A DNA stretch of 64,000 nt from Channallabes apus (lineage: Eukaryota; Chordata; Actinopteri; Siluriformes; Clariidae): assembly GCA_030522415.1 (NCBI GenBank), contig CM060109.1, positions 28,359,392-28,423,391 on the forward strand, written 5' to 3'. The number at the start of each line of letters is the position of its first letter. Position 1 is the stretch's first letter. Both the position numbers and the translations under genes were made by a program. The notes under the pieces were generated by a model, which saw only the letters and a list, made by a program, of their open reading frames with translations, did not search any database and was not told the DNA's origin. Below are positions 44,948 to 56,039 of the stretch, one piece after another.

Positions 44948-45135
44948 GCAGAGGTGGAAAGTAACGAATTACATTTACTCGTATTACTGTAATTGAGTAA
45001 AATGGTTTTTTGTGTATTTCAACTTTTTAAAGTAGTTTTTAAAATCTGTAATTTTACTTTTACTTAAGTACGTTTTAGTTTGAAGTATTGTAATTCGCTA
45101 CATTTTAAATCATATTCGCTACTGAGTAGAAAATA
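44948..45135 (+). mobile_element. MITE-like fragment
   Basis: 'cagaggtggaaagtaacgaattacatttactcgtattac' begins a sequence I recognise as a common fish non-autonomous DNA transposon. Only the left side is evident, and the superfamily is not certain. Confidence 0.45.
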
Positions 45136-47669
45136 AATGAATGAAAATGCTAAAATAATAAAAATATTATGCATTGTATAAATGCCCCGTTGCGCTGCGT
45201 GTGTGTATCATGTCCTGGTCGCGCGATGCTCCAGACTCCACTCCAGGTTTTCTGACTGTCTCCACATAGGCATCTACCTGACCGTCCACACGGTTGCCAC
45301 CCATTGACTTTGATTATTGCTTTGTCCCTTTGGTTTAGTTGGTCTTTGTATATATTTGTAGATAGTTTCACTGTATGTTTGTGCACTCACTAGTAGTAGG
45401 CTGCCATTTATTTTGGGAAGAGGGAATTTATTCATTGTTTTTAGTTTAGGGAGTCCGGGAAGGTACCTCTATTTTTTTTTCTTTTTTTTGCAGGTAATCA
45501 AGCTACTAAATATAAATACCATTTTGTTTATTATTTTGGCCTGGGTCCACCCCGAATCTGATCCTCCTAATCCTAATCCTAAAACTATTTGACTATGACT
45601 CTCCCGATATTGGTGGCTCAATCTTTATTTATTTATTTTTTTAAACCTAACATTACTAACACAAGTAATGTGTAATGTACAACTGAACCTAGGTTGTCAA
45701 ACTAATGAAAAATCAACAGCAATATTTTAATTTTATTGTGCAGCTACTTTACTGCACAAATAAGATTTTACATGTGTAAAGGTGGAACCCCATTCCACAT
45801 GTCTTTGATTAGCCTTTTGATATGCCCCTTGCTCCCCAGCACAATACTGGCAGTGCTCACCACAATGCTCCACAATTTCATGGACAATGTAGAATAGAAG
45901 CATACCTGCTCCTCTCTGGAGAGGCACAAAGAGTTTGCTTTTCTTTACCAATGGGAGACACCACCAGTGACAGCCTTCATGATGAGTCATCTGTCATCAT
46001 TCACTGCGGTCTCTGCATTAGGAACAAAGCCACAGAGTTGTAGTGTTGGGTAGATTTGGGACAACAACTAATCCTATATACTACCCAGAAGCAGTTACTC
46101 TCCTCAAGTTGATGTTCAGAGTTCTCCTCTTTGGGAGGTGGCTGAGAAGATTGATTGATGTGGAAAAGAAGGACTGGCAAAAGTAGCTGTGACTATACCA
46201 GGTTGCGGTGGAATATGTCTAAGACATGCAGATAAAGATTCCAACATTGCCTGCCAATACGTGAAGCAAGCTTCGGCTGATCAATAGCACATCTAAAATC
46301 ACCCAGCTCAGATTTGTGAGTTCGAGCCTGGAGATCAAGTGCTTCTGCTGCTTTCCAGGGTCAAGAGAAAATTTGGTGTGTCTAAGCAAAACAACATCCC
46401 AGCAATGTCACTTTAAACTCCTCAAGAAGTCTATACAACTAGTGCTGCTTTTTTTAAGCACCTGTCACTGTCCCCAGTTTTGGGAGCATCAGATCAGTGC
46501 CAGATCAGCACAAGCTGTGTTGTGGACAGGAGAACAGCATGTGGTTTGGGGCAGGGTGAGGGAATCCAATGCAGCTGTTGCTGAATAATCATTCACCATC
46601 AGTGAAAAGCCAGGAGCATATTAAAAGATGATGCCACTGCAGCTAGGGGAGCAGTAGTACAGTATTTGTCTTCCCTGGACAAAGGCACAGAAACAGTTCC
46701 ACACATGAATTGTGCTGGCCTCTGCTGTCACACCTCAATCCCAGAGCAGCAAGGGGTCAACCAAAGGTCAGCCAACTCACAGTGAGCACCTTTATTCTTC
46801 CATGCTGGACACTCCCTGATTTTATAAAACACACCCATGCCCTTCTTCCAGTAGTCTCTAAAGAGCAAAAAAAATCCCTTCCCCTAAGTTATTTGCCTGT
46901 ACTGTGTTGGTCTCCACTGTATGTTTCCACATCTGCTTTCACAGGTACTTGATACAGCATACAGATTTTGTTACTATACAGTATTTGACCAGTTTGACTG
47001 GGAAAAAACACCGGGTTTGTTCTTTTTGTCATTTGAGCAAATAATTTTTCTTTGACACACAAGGTAGTCTATATCTAAACATTTAATTTGAAACACTAAA
47101 TAAACTTAAATAAAAAGCTTTAAACATCCCATTTTTTTTTAGCAAAAGTCCTGATCATTCTGTCACATGATCAGTGTAGCAGATCAGCGACTTTTGTGAG
47201 CTAATTATTTGCATTTAACAAAAAATTGTGTATTGCTTCTTAAATCATTTCTCATGGTCTTCAACATTAAAATAAAACTTGTGTGAAACTAAATTTAATG
47301 CCCCCCACCCCTTGATCTAATTTGCTGCCACTGTTTTCTGCATGAGCCACTACAAAATTACAATCAAAGCAATACCTTTTAAATAAAACTCAACCAACAT
47401 ATTAATGATGCTAAATTGCTTACTTAAATAACCAGAAGCACAACTGCAGGCTGATTTATCGGTTGTGACAAAACTATTTAACCTAATATTTGTGGGGTAT
47501 TTTTAAAACCCTTGTGACTCAAATAATATATGCAGAAAATATTTTCTCAGTTTGCTATGCTTCTTGCTTTATAAAAGAAATTCTCCAAATTGGCAACAAA
47601 AAAAGGTCTCTTTTTGCTGTCAAACTGTTTATTTGTAAAAAAAAATAAGCTCAGCATAGTTTAAATATA
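45136..47669. other. Gap: unclassified, possible decayed coding-like stretch
   Basis: 45780-46960 has higher GC and several 70-90 codon open frames on both strands, but none shows a domain I recognise. It may be a very old transposon or a pseudogene. A run of T and unique AT-rich DNA surround it. Confidence 0.35.
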
Positions 47670-49062
47670 CAGTGGTGTGAAAAACTATTTGCCCCCCCTC
47701 CTGATTTCTTATTCTTTTGCATGTTTGTCACACAAAATGTTTCTGATCATCAAACACATTTAACTATTAGTCAAAGATAACACAAGTAAACACAAAATGC
47801 AGTTTTTAAATGAGGGGTTTTATTATTTAGTGAGAAAAAAACCCCAAACCTACATGGCCCTGTGTGAAAAAGTAATTGCCCCGTGAACCTAATAACTGGT
47901 TGGGCCACCCTTAGCAGCAATAACTGCAATCAAGCGTTTGCGATAACCTGCAACGAGTCTTTTACAGCGCTCTGGAGGAATTTTGGCCCACTCATCTTTG
48001 CAGAATAGTTGTAATTCAGCTTTATTTGAGGGTTTTCTAGCATGAACCGCCTTTGTAAGGTCATGCCACAACATCTCAATAGGATTCAGGTCAGGACTTT
48101 GACTAGGCCACTCCAAAGTCTTCATTTTATTTTTCTTCAGCCATTCAGAGGTGGATTTGCTGGTGTGTTTTGGGTCATTGTCCTGCTGCAGCACCCAAGA
48201 TTGCTTCAGCTTGAGTTGACGAACAGATGGCCGGACATTCTCCTTCAGGATTTTTTGGTAGACAGTAGAATTCATGGTTCCATCTATCACAGCAAGCCTT
48301 CCAGGTCCTGAAGCAGCAAAACAACCCCAGATCATCACACTACCACCACCATATTTTACTGTTGGTATGATGCTCTTTTTCTGAAATGCTGTGTTACTTT
48401 TACGCCAGATGTAACGGGACAAGCACCTTCCAAAAAGTTCAACTTTTGTCTCGTCGGTCCACAAGGTATTTTCCCAAAAGTCTTGGCAATCATTGAGATG
48501 TTTTTTAGCAAAATTGAGACGAGCCTTAATGTTCTTTTTGCTTATAAGTGGTTTGCGTCTTGGAAATCTGCCATGCAGGCCATTTTTGCCCAGTCTCTTT
48601 CTTATGGTGGAGGCGTGAACACTGACCTTAATTGAGGCAAGTGAGGCCTGCAGTTCTTTAGATGTTGTCCTGGGGTCTTTTGTGGCCTCTCGGATGAGTT
48701 GTCTCTGTGCTCTTGGGGTAATTTTGGTCGGCCGGCCACTCCTGGGAAGGTTCACCACTGTTCCATGTTTTTGCCATTTGTGAATAATGGCTCTCACTGT
48801 GGTTCGCTGGAGTCCCAAAGCTTTAGAAATGGCTTTATAACCTTTACCAGACTGATAGATCTCAATTACTTTTGTTCTCATTTGTTCCTGAATTTCTTTG
48901 GATCTTGGCATGATGTCTAGCTTTTGAGGTGCTTTTGGTCTACTTCTCTGTGTCAGGTAGCTCCTACTTAAGTGATTTCTTGATTGAAACAGGTGTGGCA
49001 GTAATCAGGCCTGGGGGGGGGGGGGGGGCACAATCACTTTTTCACACAGGGCCATGTAGATT
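47670..49062 (-). mobile_element. Tc1-like element with intact transposase, right repeat truncated
   Basis: The left terminus CAGTGGTGTGAAAAAC follows TA (47668-47669). The left repeat is about 216 bp (47670-47885), ending 'catggccctgtgtgaaaaagtaattgcccc'. On the right only the innermost part is present (about 49027-49062, 'cactttttcacacagggccatgtaga'). The remaining roughly 180 bases, including the expected terminal CAGTG, are replaced by unrelated sequence. A poly-G run of about 18 (49013-49028) marks the junction with the right repeat. Confidence 0.9.
47889..48911 (-). CDS. Tc1-family DD34E transposase, full-length open frame
   Basis: 340 residues, starting with MPRSKEIQEQ, a usual start and length for fish Tc1 transposases. 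Residues 1-55 and 60-110 hold the two helix-turn-helix parts of the paired-like DNA-binding domain, joined by 'SGRPTKITPR' (GRPR-like hook). A basic segment at 113-130 ('RFPRRKPLISKKNIKAR') could act as nuclear signal. The catalytic triad is D153 (LWTDET), D244 (QQDNDPKH) and E279 (LNPIEMLW), with 34 residues between the last two. A glycine-rich box (YGGGSVMIWG) lies at 187-196. I see no stop or frameshift. It would cut and paste DNA into TA sites. Its own right terminal repeat is truncated, so this copy is probably immobile but could supply protein if transcribed. Confidence 0.92.
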   Translation of the reverse strand: MPRSKEIQEQMRTKVIEIYQSGKGYKAISKALGLQRTTVRAIIHKWQKHGTVVNLPRSGRPTKITPRAQRQLIREATKDPRTTSKELQASLASIKVSVHASTIRKRLGKNGLHGRFPRRKPLISKKNIKARLNFAKKHLNDCQDFWENTLWTDETKVELFGRCLSRYIWRKSNTAFQKKSIIPTVKYGGGSVMIWGCFAASGPGRLAVIDGTMNSTVYQKILKENVRPSVRQLKLKQSWVLQQDNDPKHTSKSTSEWLKKNKMKTLEWPSQSPDLNPIEMLWHDLTKAVHARKPSNKAELQLFCKDEWAKIPPERCKRLVAGYRKRLIAVIAAKGGPTSY

Positions 49063-51068
49063 TGAGTTATCTGGAGTCAGTTGTGATTCTCCTACCTGTT
49101 GTGATAATTCAGTTTTATTCCACTAATTGAACAAAAATACTCTACAACTGTTGAAGATTGATATAACTTAAACTTAATACTAAAAAGATAAAAATTCACC
49201 CACTATTATTGAATGATAAATGTAAATTACAAACAAGAAAAATAAAATTTTTACTTAAATTAGCAGTGATGCTATGTGCATCTCATTACTCCCCAGTGCT
49301 ATTGGTTTGACATGTCCATAATATCCAGAACTGACCCTGTCTGAAGCAGATATAATTTGTCTTTTCTCAAATATAATTTGTTTTTGTTTGTGTAGACAGG
49401 ATACTGATATACAGTAATGCAGTTTATGTGCTTTGCATTTTATGTTCAATTAGACCCACATCAGCTTGCTTACAACCAAGCAAGTGCAAGATCCTTTTAT
49501 GTTGCAGTTCAGATCAAATCAATGCTGAGCTCGTCTGGGGGTCAGCTACATATCAAAGGATTTATGATCTGGTTACTACATACAATGTCCACAACCAAGA
49601 GGACATCTACACCTGGCTCCACCAGAGTGGTGCAGGTGCTGCTACAGTACATGAGGAAAGAGGGGGAGGGTTGGGTAATATCATGTTCTGTGTTTGTTTT
49701 AGCAATGCTCTTCTGGTCAACTAGAGCATATTTCTAAACCACCGAGGACCAAATAGTGAAAGCTTAGTATACTTCCTTTTTATGAGTCCTGTCTTGCCAC
49801 TGGAGTGTATCTTTTAGTTTCTTAAATTGTTTGCAGTAGTGATTAGTGTAACATTAATCTCCAGTGTGTAGCTGAGTAGCAAGGAGTGTCTCCTGATAAC
49901 GATCAGTAACTGTGCAGGTGGGCGTGAGTCATGTCTGACAGCTCCAGCTCAGTGAAGGGGATTCCAGACAACATTGGGGAGCTGAGACCGGAGTACACAT
50001 TCACTTTTCTGCTCTCTTGACACTGCCAGAAAAGCAGCGGGCTGCTAATTAAATAGGCGCCTCTTCGCCTTTGGTTGCCACAAACACATATGTTGTTGAT
50101 TGGCCACCTTTCAGGTGGCGCAAGCTGTGTGTGTGTGTGTATGTGTGTGTGTGTGCGTGCGTGTGTGTGTGTGTGTTCATGTGCTAATATTTGCATGTCT
50201 CCTAGATTTATCTACTCTGTGATCTGTTTATTCATTTGGAATGAGCCCCAGCAGTAATAAGGGGACCTCAAAGTCTCGTAGCACATTTAATTAGTAAATT
50301 CTAGCAACTCCCAAAATAGAGGTTATTCAATCCAAATTTCTTTGGCAGCAACAGTAAACACAGTGAATTAAGGCATGCACACATTAGAGAAAGTATTCAG
50401 TACAGAGGTTTTTTATTATTTAGTTTTATTTTCCAGATTTTGTTTTCAATGTCAGTCTTAAATCATATCAACCCACAGAAAACATACACAAGTAATGGTA
50501 CAGTTGTGCTGATTTTTTCAAACAATTTAATAATTTTTTTAAAGCTGAAGAACATGAAGAAATACTCATCCGTTTTTATAGATCATACCAAGATGTGAAC
50601 CCACATGAATTGTTTAAAAAAAATTGTTTCTATGACAAATATATTATTAAATAAGTACACACGTCATGTTATGAAGGTAGAACTGTGCTAGGTGCTAGAG
50701 CACTGTCAGTATTTAAGATATAAAAAATATGTGTAGTTTGGCTAAACTCCCTATTGTGTTTTAAAGTATATTTAAAATTCATAACATTTGTGCAACTTTC
50801 AAAAAACTGTTTTCACTTCATACAAGATTTGTTTATTTCCTCTGTGTTTTCATACCAGCTGGCCAAACTTTGCCTTTGCCTTTTCCTTTTGTTTCATTTA
50901 AATACAGTACATACAGGAGCTGTACAACCGGGCATTAGTTTTCTTTCTGGGCATTAGTTAAAAATAAAGTACACCGTCATACTGGTAGCACTGTGTGGAC
51001 TGAATGTCCAGAATGAATTTGGTGTCAGACTTGTCAGAAATAGTTCTGTCTTAAATTCTTAGCTAGTT
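49063..51068. other. Gap: mostly unique, possible conserved block
   Basis: No gene is recognised. The short frames at 49417-49737 have no domain I know. 49905-50125 is GC-richer, repeat-free and ends at a TG microsatellite (50128-50176). It could be a conserved non-coding element, but this is only an impression. Confidence 0.35.
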
Positions 51069-51260
51069 TGCACGGGCACTTAGTGGTTAGCATTGTCACC
51101 TTGCACCTCCAGGGTCCAGGTTCAATTCCTGCCTTGGAGTCTCAGATGGATTGGCACCCCATTCAGGGTGTACCAGCGTATAGACGGTGAGTGACTGAGA
51201 GAGTGATAGTGAGTAAATGAGTGAGTGAGAGAGTGAGAACAGTACTGTATATACAGGATG
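51069..51260 (+). mobile_element. V-SINE-like repeat, internally deleted
   Basis: An A-box-like 'cttagtggttagcattgtc' and the B box GGTTCAATTCC near 51118-51129 form the tRNA head. The sequence jumps to the 3' part ('gattggcaccccattcagggtgtacc') and ends in (gagt)n-like repeats near 51187-51240. The conserved centre is lost. Confidence 0.75.
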
Positions 51261-52229
51261 AAGTGAATGTAGGCTACTATATTTCTAAATATTCTATTGC
51301 TACACTTAATGGCAATATTGCACTGGTCTGTTGGACTTGGTTGAACAAAAATAAACAATATTTTGTTGCTTAAGCTTATGTATTCAGTCATTATTCAATG
51401 GTATACTAAAAATCCATATGAAAAAACTTACTTCTCACTGTTCTCAGGTCAAATATTTATATTTGATTAAAATCCGATAAATTTTGATTAATTAATTACA
51501 AAGCCTCTAATTAATTAGATTATTATTATTATATTTTTTTAATCGAGTCCCGGCCCTAATATATATATGTATGTATGTATGTACAATATATTTTTTTGTG
51601 TAAAAAAATATTTAGTTTTTATTATTTCCCAGCATCAATCTTATTTTTATTTTATATGTAAATAATTGATTTCATATTTCAACTAAATTGGGATATATAT
51701 TAATTATTTTATCAAAATTATTGTAACAGACATAGTTATGGTATAGTACATGATTTAGATTTCTTTTTTTAATGACAAGATCTGATACATTTAAATAAAT
51801 TGTTTCAGTTTCATTACCAATTAATCAGTAATTTTCATTGTAACTCCGCACTCTTTATTTACACAATTGTTTAGCTTACATGCGCTTTAATGAGTGTGTT
51901 TCATGATCTTTTTCACTATATAAAAACTAAATTTTAACACTATGGTCACAAAGTCCATGTCACTAAACGTAAAGATGTTTATGTCAGTCTTATGACACAA
52001 CATTTATGACTGACATTTAATTAGCATAATTAAGTGCATTAACATCATATTTATTTCTAATCTATTTGAATGTTATTTTAAATATTTATATACAGTAGGT
52101 GTTCATTCATCTTCAGTGACTGCACTGCAGTAATTGAAAGGATTCTGAGTCTGTCACAAGAAAGTCAGCCATGAGGCAATAAAAATAAACCCTGAATATA
52201 ATGTCAGTCCATTGCAGAACACTACGTGT

Positions 52230-52232
<3 letters not shown>
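51261..52232. other. Gap: AT-rich, no gene seen
   Basis: Short ATGT and TTA repeats only. Confidence 0.45.

Positions 52233-52270
<38 letters not shown>
52231..52270. repeat. (CA)n microsatellite
   Basis: About 20 CA units followed by a short tata run. Confidence 0.95.
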
Positions 52271-52276
<6 letters not shown>

Positions 52277-52468
52277 CATACATACTGTACATTCATTCAT
52301 ATTAGCATACCCAGTACACATATTGACATGCTTTAGAAAAACCAGGAGGAAAATCATAGGGCATGAATATAACACAAAAAATTGACACAGTAATTCTTGC
52401 TTTGGAGTGAATTTGGAGTCAGGTGGTTTTATGGTATCAACCCACTGCACCACCATGGCACTTTATGG

Positions 52469-52789
52469 TAGGGCTGCACGATATTAGGAAAATATGCGAT
52501 ATGCAATATTGTTGTTGAATATTGTGATAACGATATTTCTTGCGATATAACATCTCCCTAGAGAAATGCATTTTTTTATTATTATTATTGGCTATTTTTT
52601 TTTTTCATTTATATATGTAAATACTAAAATAAACAGGTAACACATATTCGTCTGATGTAATTAAATCTAATTCAGGCTAAAAAAAAAACTATATGTCAAG
52701 GAAGTTGCAAATATTTAGACTTCAAAACACTATGGATGACTTAAAACCCTCAGCAGATATTCTGATTTCCGGTTTGCTGTTACCATAGA
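52469..52789 (+). mobile_element. hAT-like fragment ('GGGCTGCACGATAT' end)
   Basis: It starts 'tagggctgcacgatattagg', followed by 'gcgatatgcaatattg' words. This is a terminus I recognise from fish hAT elements. The other end is not found. It is cut by the next hAT element at 52790. Confidence 0.5.
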
Positions 52790-53111
52790 CAGTGGCGGTT
52801 CTACACTGAATTGCTCCCTGGGCGAGACTCCCTCCCGGCGCCCAACCCCCCCCCCCCCCCCCCCACACACACAAAAAAACAAAACAAAAAAAACTTGACA
52901 TTTTGTACACACCACACGTTTTATTAAACTACTCATAACTTAAATAAATATACTGTGTACAAACAAATATTATATAAATTTAGAATTAATATAGAACAAA
53001 TCATAGTAAAGAAAAATAACTTATTTACTTCACTACAGAACAGAAATCACAAACTGAAACTAAAATCTGACTTTTCTGGCCTTTCTAGATGCAAAGTCAA
53101 CAATAATGGCA

Positions 53112-53363
53112 TCATATGAGATACAGTACTGTATGCTCCCCTATTGCATGATTTATGCTTATGACAGCAAGGCCAGTGAGCCGTTCCTGAGACATGGTTG
53201 ACCTCAGGTATGTCTTGATTAACCTGAGTTTGGAAAAGCTCCTCTCTGCTTGAGCTGCAGTCACTGGCAACGTAAGTGCAATCCTGAGAGCAGTCCAAAA
53301 GTTGGGGTAGATCTCAGATAGATCCTTATCGTTCATAAAAGTGATAAGCTCAAAGAGGCTCAT
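53112..53363 (-). pseudogene. hAT transposase C-terminal dimerisation region
   Basis: The translation includes 'FWTALRIALTLPVTAAQAER', 'SFSKLRLIKTYLRSTM' and 'ERLTGLAVISINHAIGE'. This is the hATC dimerisation signature (aER.FS.L...K..LR..M...RL..L) and is well preserved. The frame has no in-frame stop until its natural end, but the listed first Met is internal to the original protein. The upstream catalytic part is separated by copy B and lost. It is a fragment of a once active gene. Confidence 0.88.
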
Positions 53364-53385
53364 GGTTTTTGATGGCAGTCATTAG

Positions 53386-54485
53386 TAGGGTTGGGTATCG
53401 TTTGGGTTGTTTTCGATACCGGTACCAAATCGATACTTTGATAACGGTACCGGTGCCGATACTTTTAAGCCTCAAAATGATGGTGGATGACTCAAGAATT
53501 AATTTTTATTGAACAAAAAATTTTATGCTTAAAATTTAACAATATATTAAAAGTTTAAAGTATATATGAATATGTAAGCTTCAAATTTTAGCAATTCTTT
53601 TGCAGAAATTTCACCACATTTGCCTTTTCTGTCAAAATACGACTCCTTTCCTGACTTATTGCCCTGCACAGGACAAGCATAGCCTTCTTTGCAATGGTAA
53701 ATGGGGTCACTGTTGTAGTACTACGTAGCTGGAAAGCCACAATTATAAACAGAATCCATGTTACATTAGTTTTTTACAAATCGTTTGACTATTTGTTAGC
53801 ATGAATGCAAGATTTGCATTTTGATATTAACTTTACATTATCCTACTACTAACCTGCGGAAAGGCTGCTGTCGGCATCATAATCGGTGGACTCCTTTTTG
53901 CTACGGTTGGTATGACTGGGGTTGGGGTTGTCCACACCGATAGTGCCAGCTGTTGTCCACAAGCTGCCAAACACGGTGCCTCCCTCTGCTTTTAACTTTA
54001 TTCCGTGTATTTATTCTGCTTTTAACTTTATTCCGTCTGCCCTCGAATGTTTCATTAGATTTGACGTGTTTCCGCCTTTACACGCAACTGCTGTGAAACA
54101 TTTGCTGCACGTCGCGGTGTCGGAATCCTTTCTTGTGAAATACAGCCACACTTTCGACCGTTTAGTTTTAGGCATTTTAACGAAAGTTGTTTAATTTAAC
54201 AAGCTAAGATAGCGGTAGACCGCCAGCTGCCGTCAGAGAGAGTGTAACGTTAGTTGCTGCATCTCGGATGGTCTCTCATTTCCGGATGATTTGTGCTTTT
54301 AATTTTTTTATTTAATCTAATAAACTATTAATCTACAAAAATATATGAATCTAGAGAACAAATATTTCATTCGACAGTTCAGGCATTTAAGTGGCACCGA
54401 AATTCGCGTTCTGTTTCGGTCCGGTACATACCGGTTCTATAGGTACCGGTAACGTATTGGCACCGGTTTTCGGTACCCAACCTTA
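53386..54485 (-). mobile_element. Non-autonomous hAT element, copy B
   Basis: It begins TAGGGTTGGGTATCG and ends GGTACCCAACCTTA, with a perfect 8-bp duplication, gtcattag, at 53378-53385 and 54486-54493. It is the reverse-oriented counterpart of copy A (41594-42747), alignable along its length, with the same BED zinc-finger exon remnant on the minus strand near 54175-54000. It lies 22 bases upstream of the hATC fragment of another hAT element. Confidence 0.95.
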
Positions 54486-54980
54486 GTCATTAGACACTTT
54501 ATTAATCTAATATAATCTATTCTAAGGGAGGAACAATTAGCTCCTTGGTTAATTTACTACCTCAAATTATATGCTTTGTCACGTAACAGAGTTATAGCAA
54601 ATGGAAAATGTATTTTAGTCTATCTACACATATGTAAATTAAACTGGCTATTTACAGTATACTGTAAATATATCGTAAAATATATTGGCTATAGCCAACA
54701 TTCACATACAGTAAAAAACAATGGAAATAAATACTGTACTTGCAACAGTCTTGCTGCAAAGCATAATTTTGTCGTTACATTTTGTGGTATTTAATAGAAA
54801 CCATTAGAAGTTCTTTGATAGTTTGTAAATTAGGCTTTTATTGTGTTTGTTTTTTTAGCAAGGTAAGCATAGCAAGCATCATAAGCAAGAAGGCTAACCA
54901 ACCTAAGAGTTAACGTTATACCACAAATTAACATGATGACATGAATACTTTAATCATACAGAGAGAACATTGTTGTATAC

Positions 54981-55066
54981 CTTTATGTTTTACCCGTTTC
55001 TCCTCATCTACTTTTCTTTTTTTTCCTAAATTGGGCCCCTGACAGCTTTGGCCTTTTTTTCTCCAT
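54981..55066 (-). pseudogene. hAT transposase first-exon remnant
   Basis: The minus strand from 55066 reads 'MEKKRPKLSGAQFRKK'. With one base too many in an A run it then falls out of the frame that would give 'RKVDEEKR'. The segment ends AAAG at a GTATAC donor-like site. The K-x-SGAQ-x-RK start is typical of fish hAT transposases related to zinc-finger MYM-type proteins. The adenine insertion would abolish translation. Confidence 0.55.
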
Positions 55067-55610
55067 CGCTGTGTTTACTTTATAATCGACGATTCGACAA
55101 TCAGCAGATTTCCCCCAACGCTGTCACTCACGACCAGAAGTCAAGACTAAACCAATTCACCTCCACATCATGATCGTTTTTATTATCTATTTTTATTTGC
55201 CATTTCACACAGTTAAATTATTATTATTATTTGTAAGAAAGTCAGGTAGACATAATTTAGCCCCCTTCTTGTCCGCTTCATTTGGGAGAGGTGAACTGTA
55301 CTCTGTACACTGGGGAAAAATATATATATAATACCAATATTATTGTATACAGAGTTATAGAAGACAAATTATTCAACACACGTTTGTCTTCCAATCCTTA
55401 CATGACCTTCACATCACTGTATGGATGGATGGATGGTTCTCCACTACCAAGATATAAAAACACTGCCAGACAGACAGATAGGTTCAAACACACACACACA
55501 CACACACACACACGTCATGTTCCTAAGCTTGCTCCTTAGCGTCCAACAACTAGGCTCCTTAGCTGAGCTCGTCACAGCTCCACTTCCACACTGCATACTA
55601 ATAAAGTTTG
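55067..55610. other. Gap: upstream of the NALF1-like gene
   Basis: No gene is seen. It contains a TATGG-type repeat near 55420-55437 and a CA microsatellite at about 55488-55513. Confidence 0.45.
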
Positions 55611-55663
55611 AGGGGGAGGGGGACTGGGGGGGGGGGAGGGGGGGACTGGAAGGACTGGGGGTT
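55611..55663 (+). repeat. G-rich tract, potential G-quadruplex
   Basis: Six or more G runs of 4-11 bases lie within about 50 bases on the plus strand ('agggggaggg', 'actgggggggggg', 'aggggggggactgg'). It sits about 1.1 kb upstream of the NALF1-like start codon, at the edge of the GC-rich region. Confidence 0.8.
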
Positions 55664-56039
55664 CAGCAGCAGCGCAGAAGCAGTCGAGGTTTGGAGAAGG
55701 CTTCACGAGCTATGTCCCTTTTACAGTATACGGAAATCGTTTTGTTCGCCGCGTATCATCAGTCCTGCGATATTAGATTTATATTTTTATTGCGTTTTTG
55801 ATACTCGCGTTATTTTAAAGGACACTCTCTCCTGCGGTGCGATTTGAGCTCGTAGCCTAATTTATATACAAGTTCATTTATAACTAAGCGACTCGTTAAC
55901 AATGTGGTTATAAAGGAAAAAACAAGAATCATTATTTGTGTATTAACATGGGTTGGAGCAGAACAGTTACAGTTGATAGACATGTTTTCGTTAGTCGGAA
56001 CACAGCTGTGTTAACGTTAATCTGAGTTTAACCCACTGA

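Larger units (their letters stand above)
52790..55066 (-). mobile_element. hAT element, internally deleted, carrying nested copy B
   Basis: The left terminus CAGTGGCGGTTCTACACTG at 52790 is followed by a poly-C run and then, on the minus strand, a C-terminal transposase fragment (53112-53363). A short first-exon remnant lies at 54981-55066. Only about 490 bases of non-nested sequence (54494-54980) lie between them, too little for a full hAT transposase of roughly 600 residues, so the catalytic centre is deleted. The right terminus beyond 55066 is not located. Confidence 0.65.

Noticed and set aside
49417..49737. 106-residue open frame as a gene
   Set aside because: No recognisable family, no start context or splice structure to support it, and the overlapping frame is equally open.
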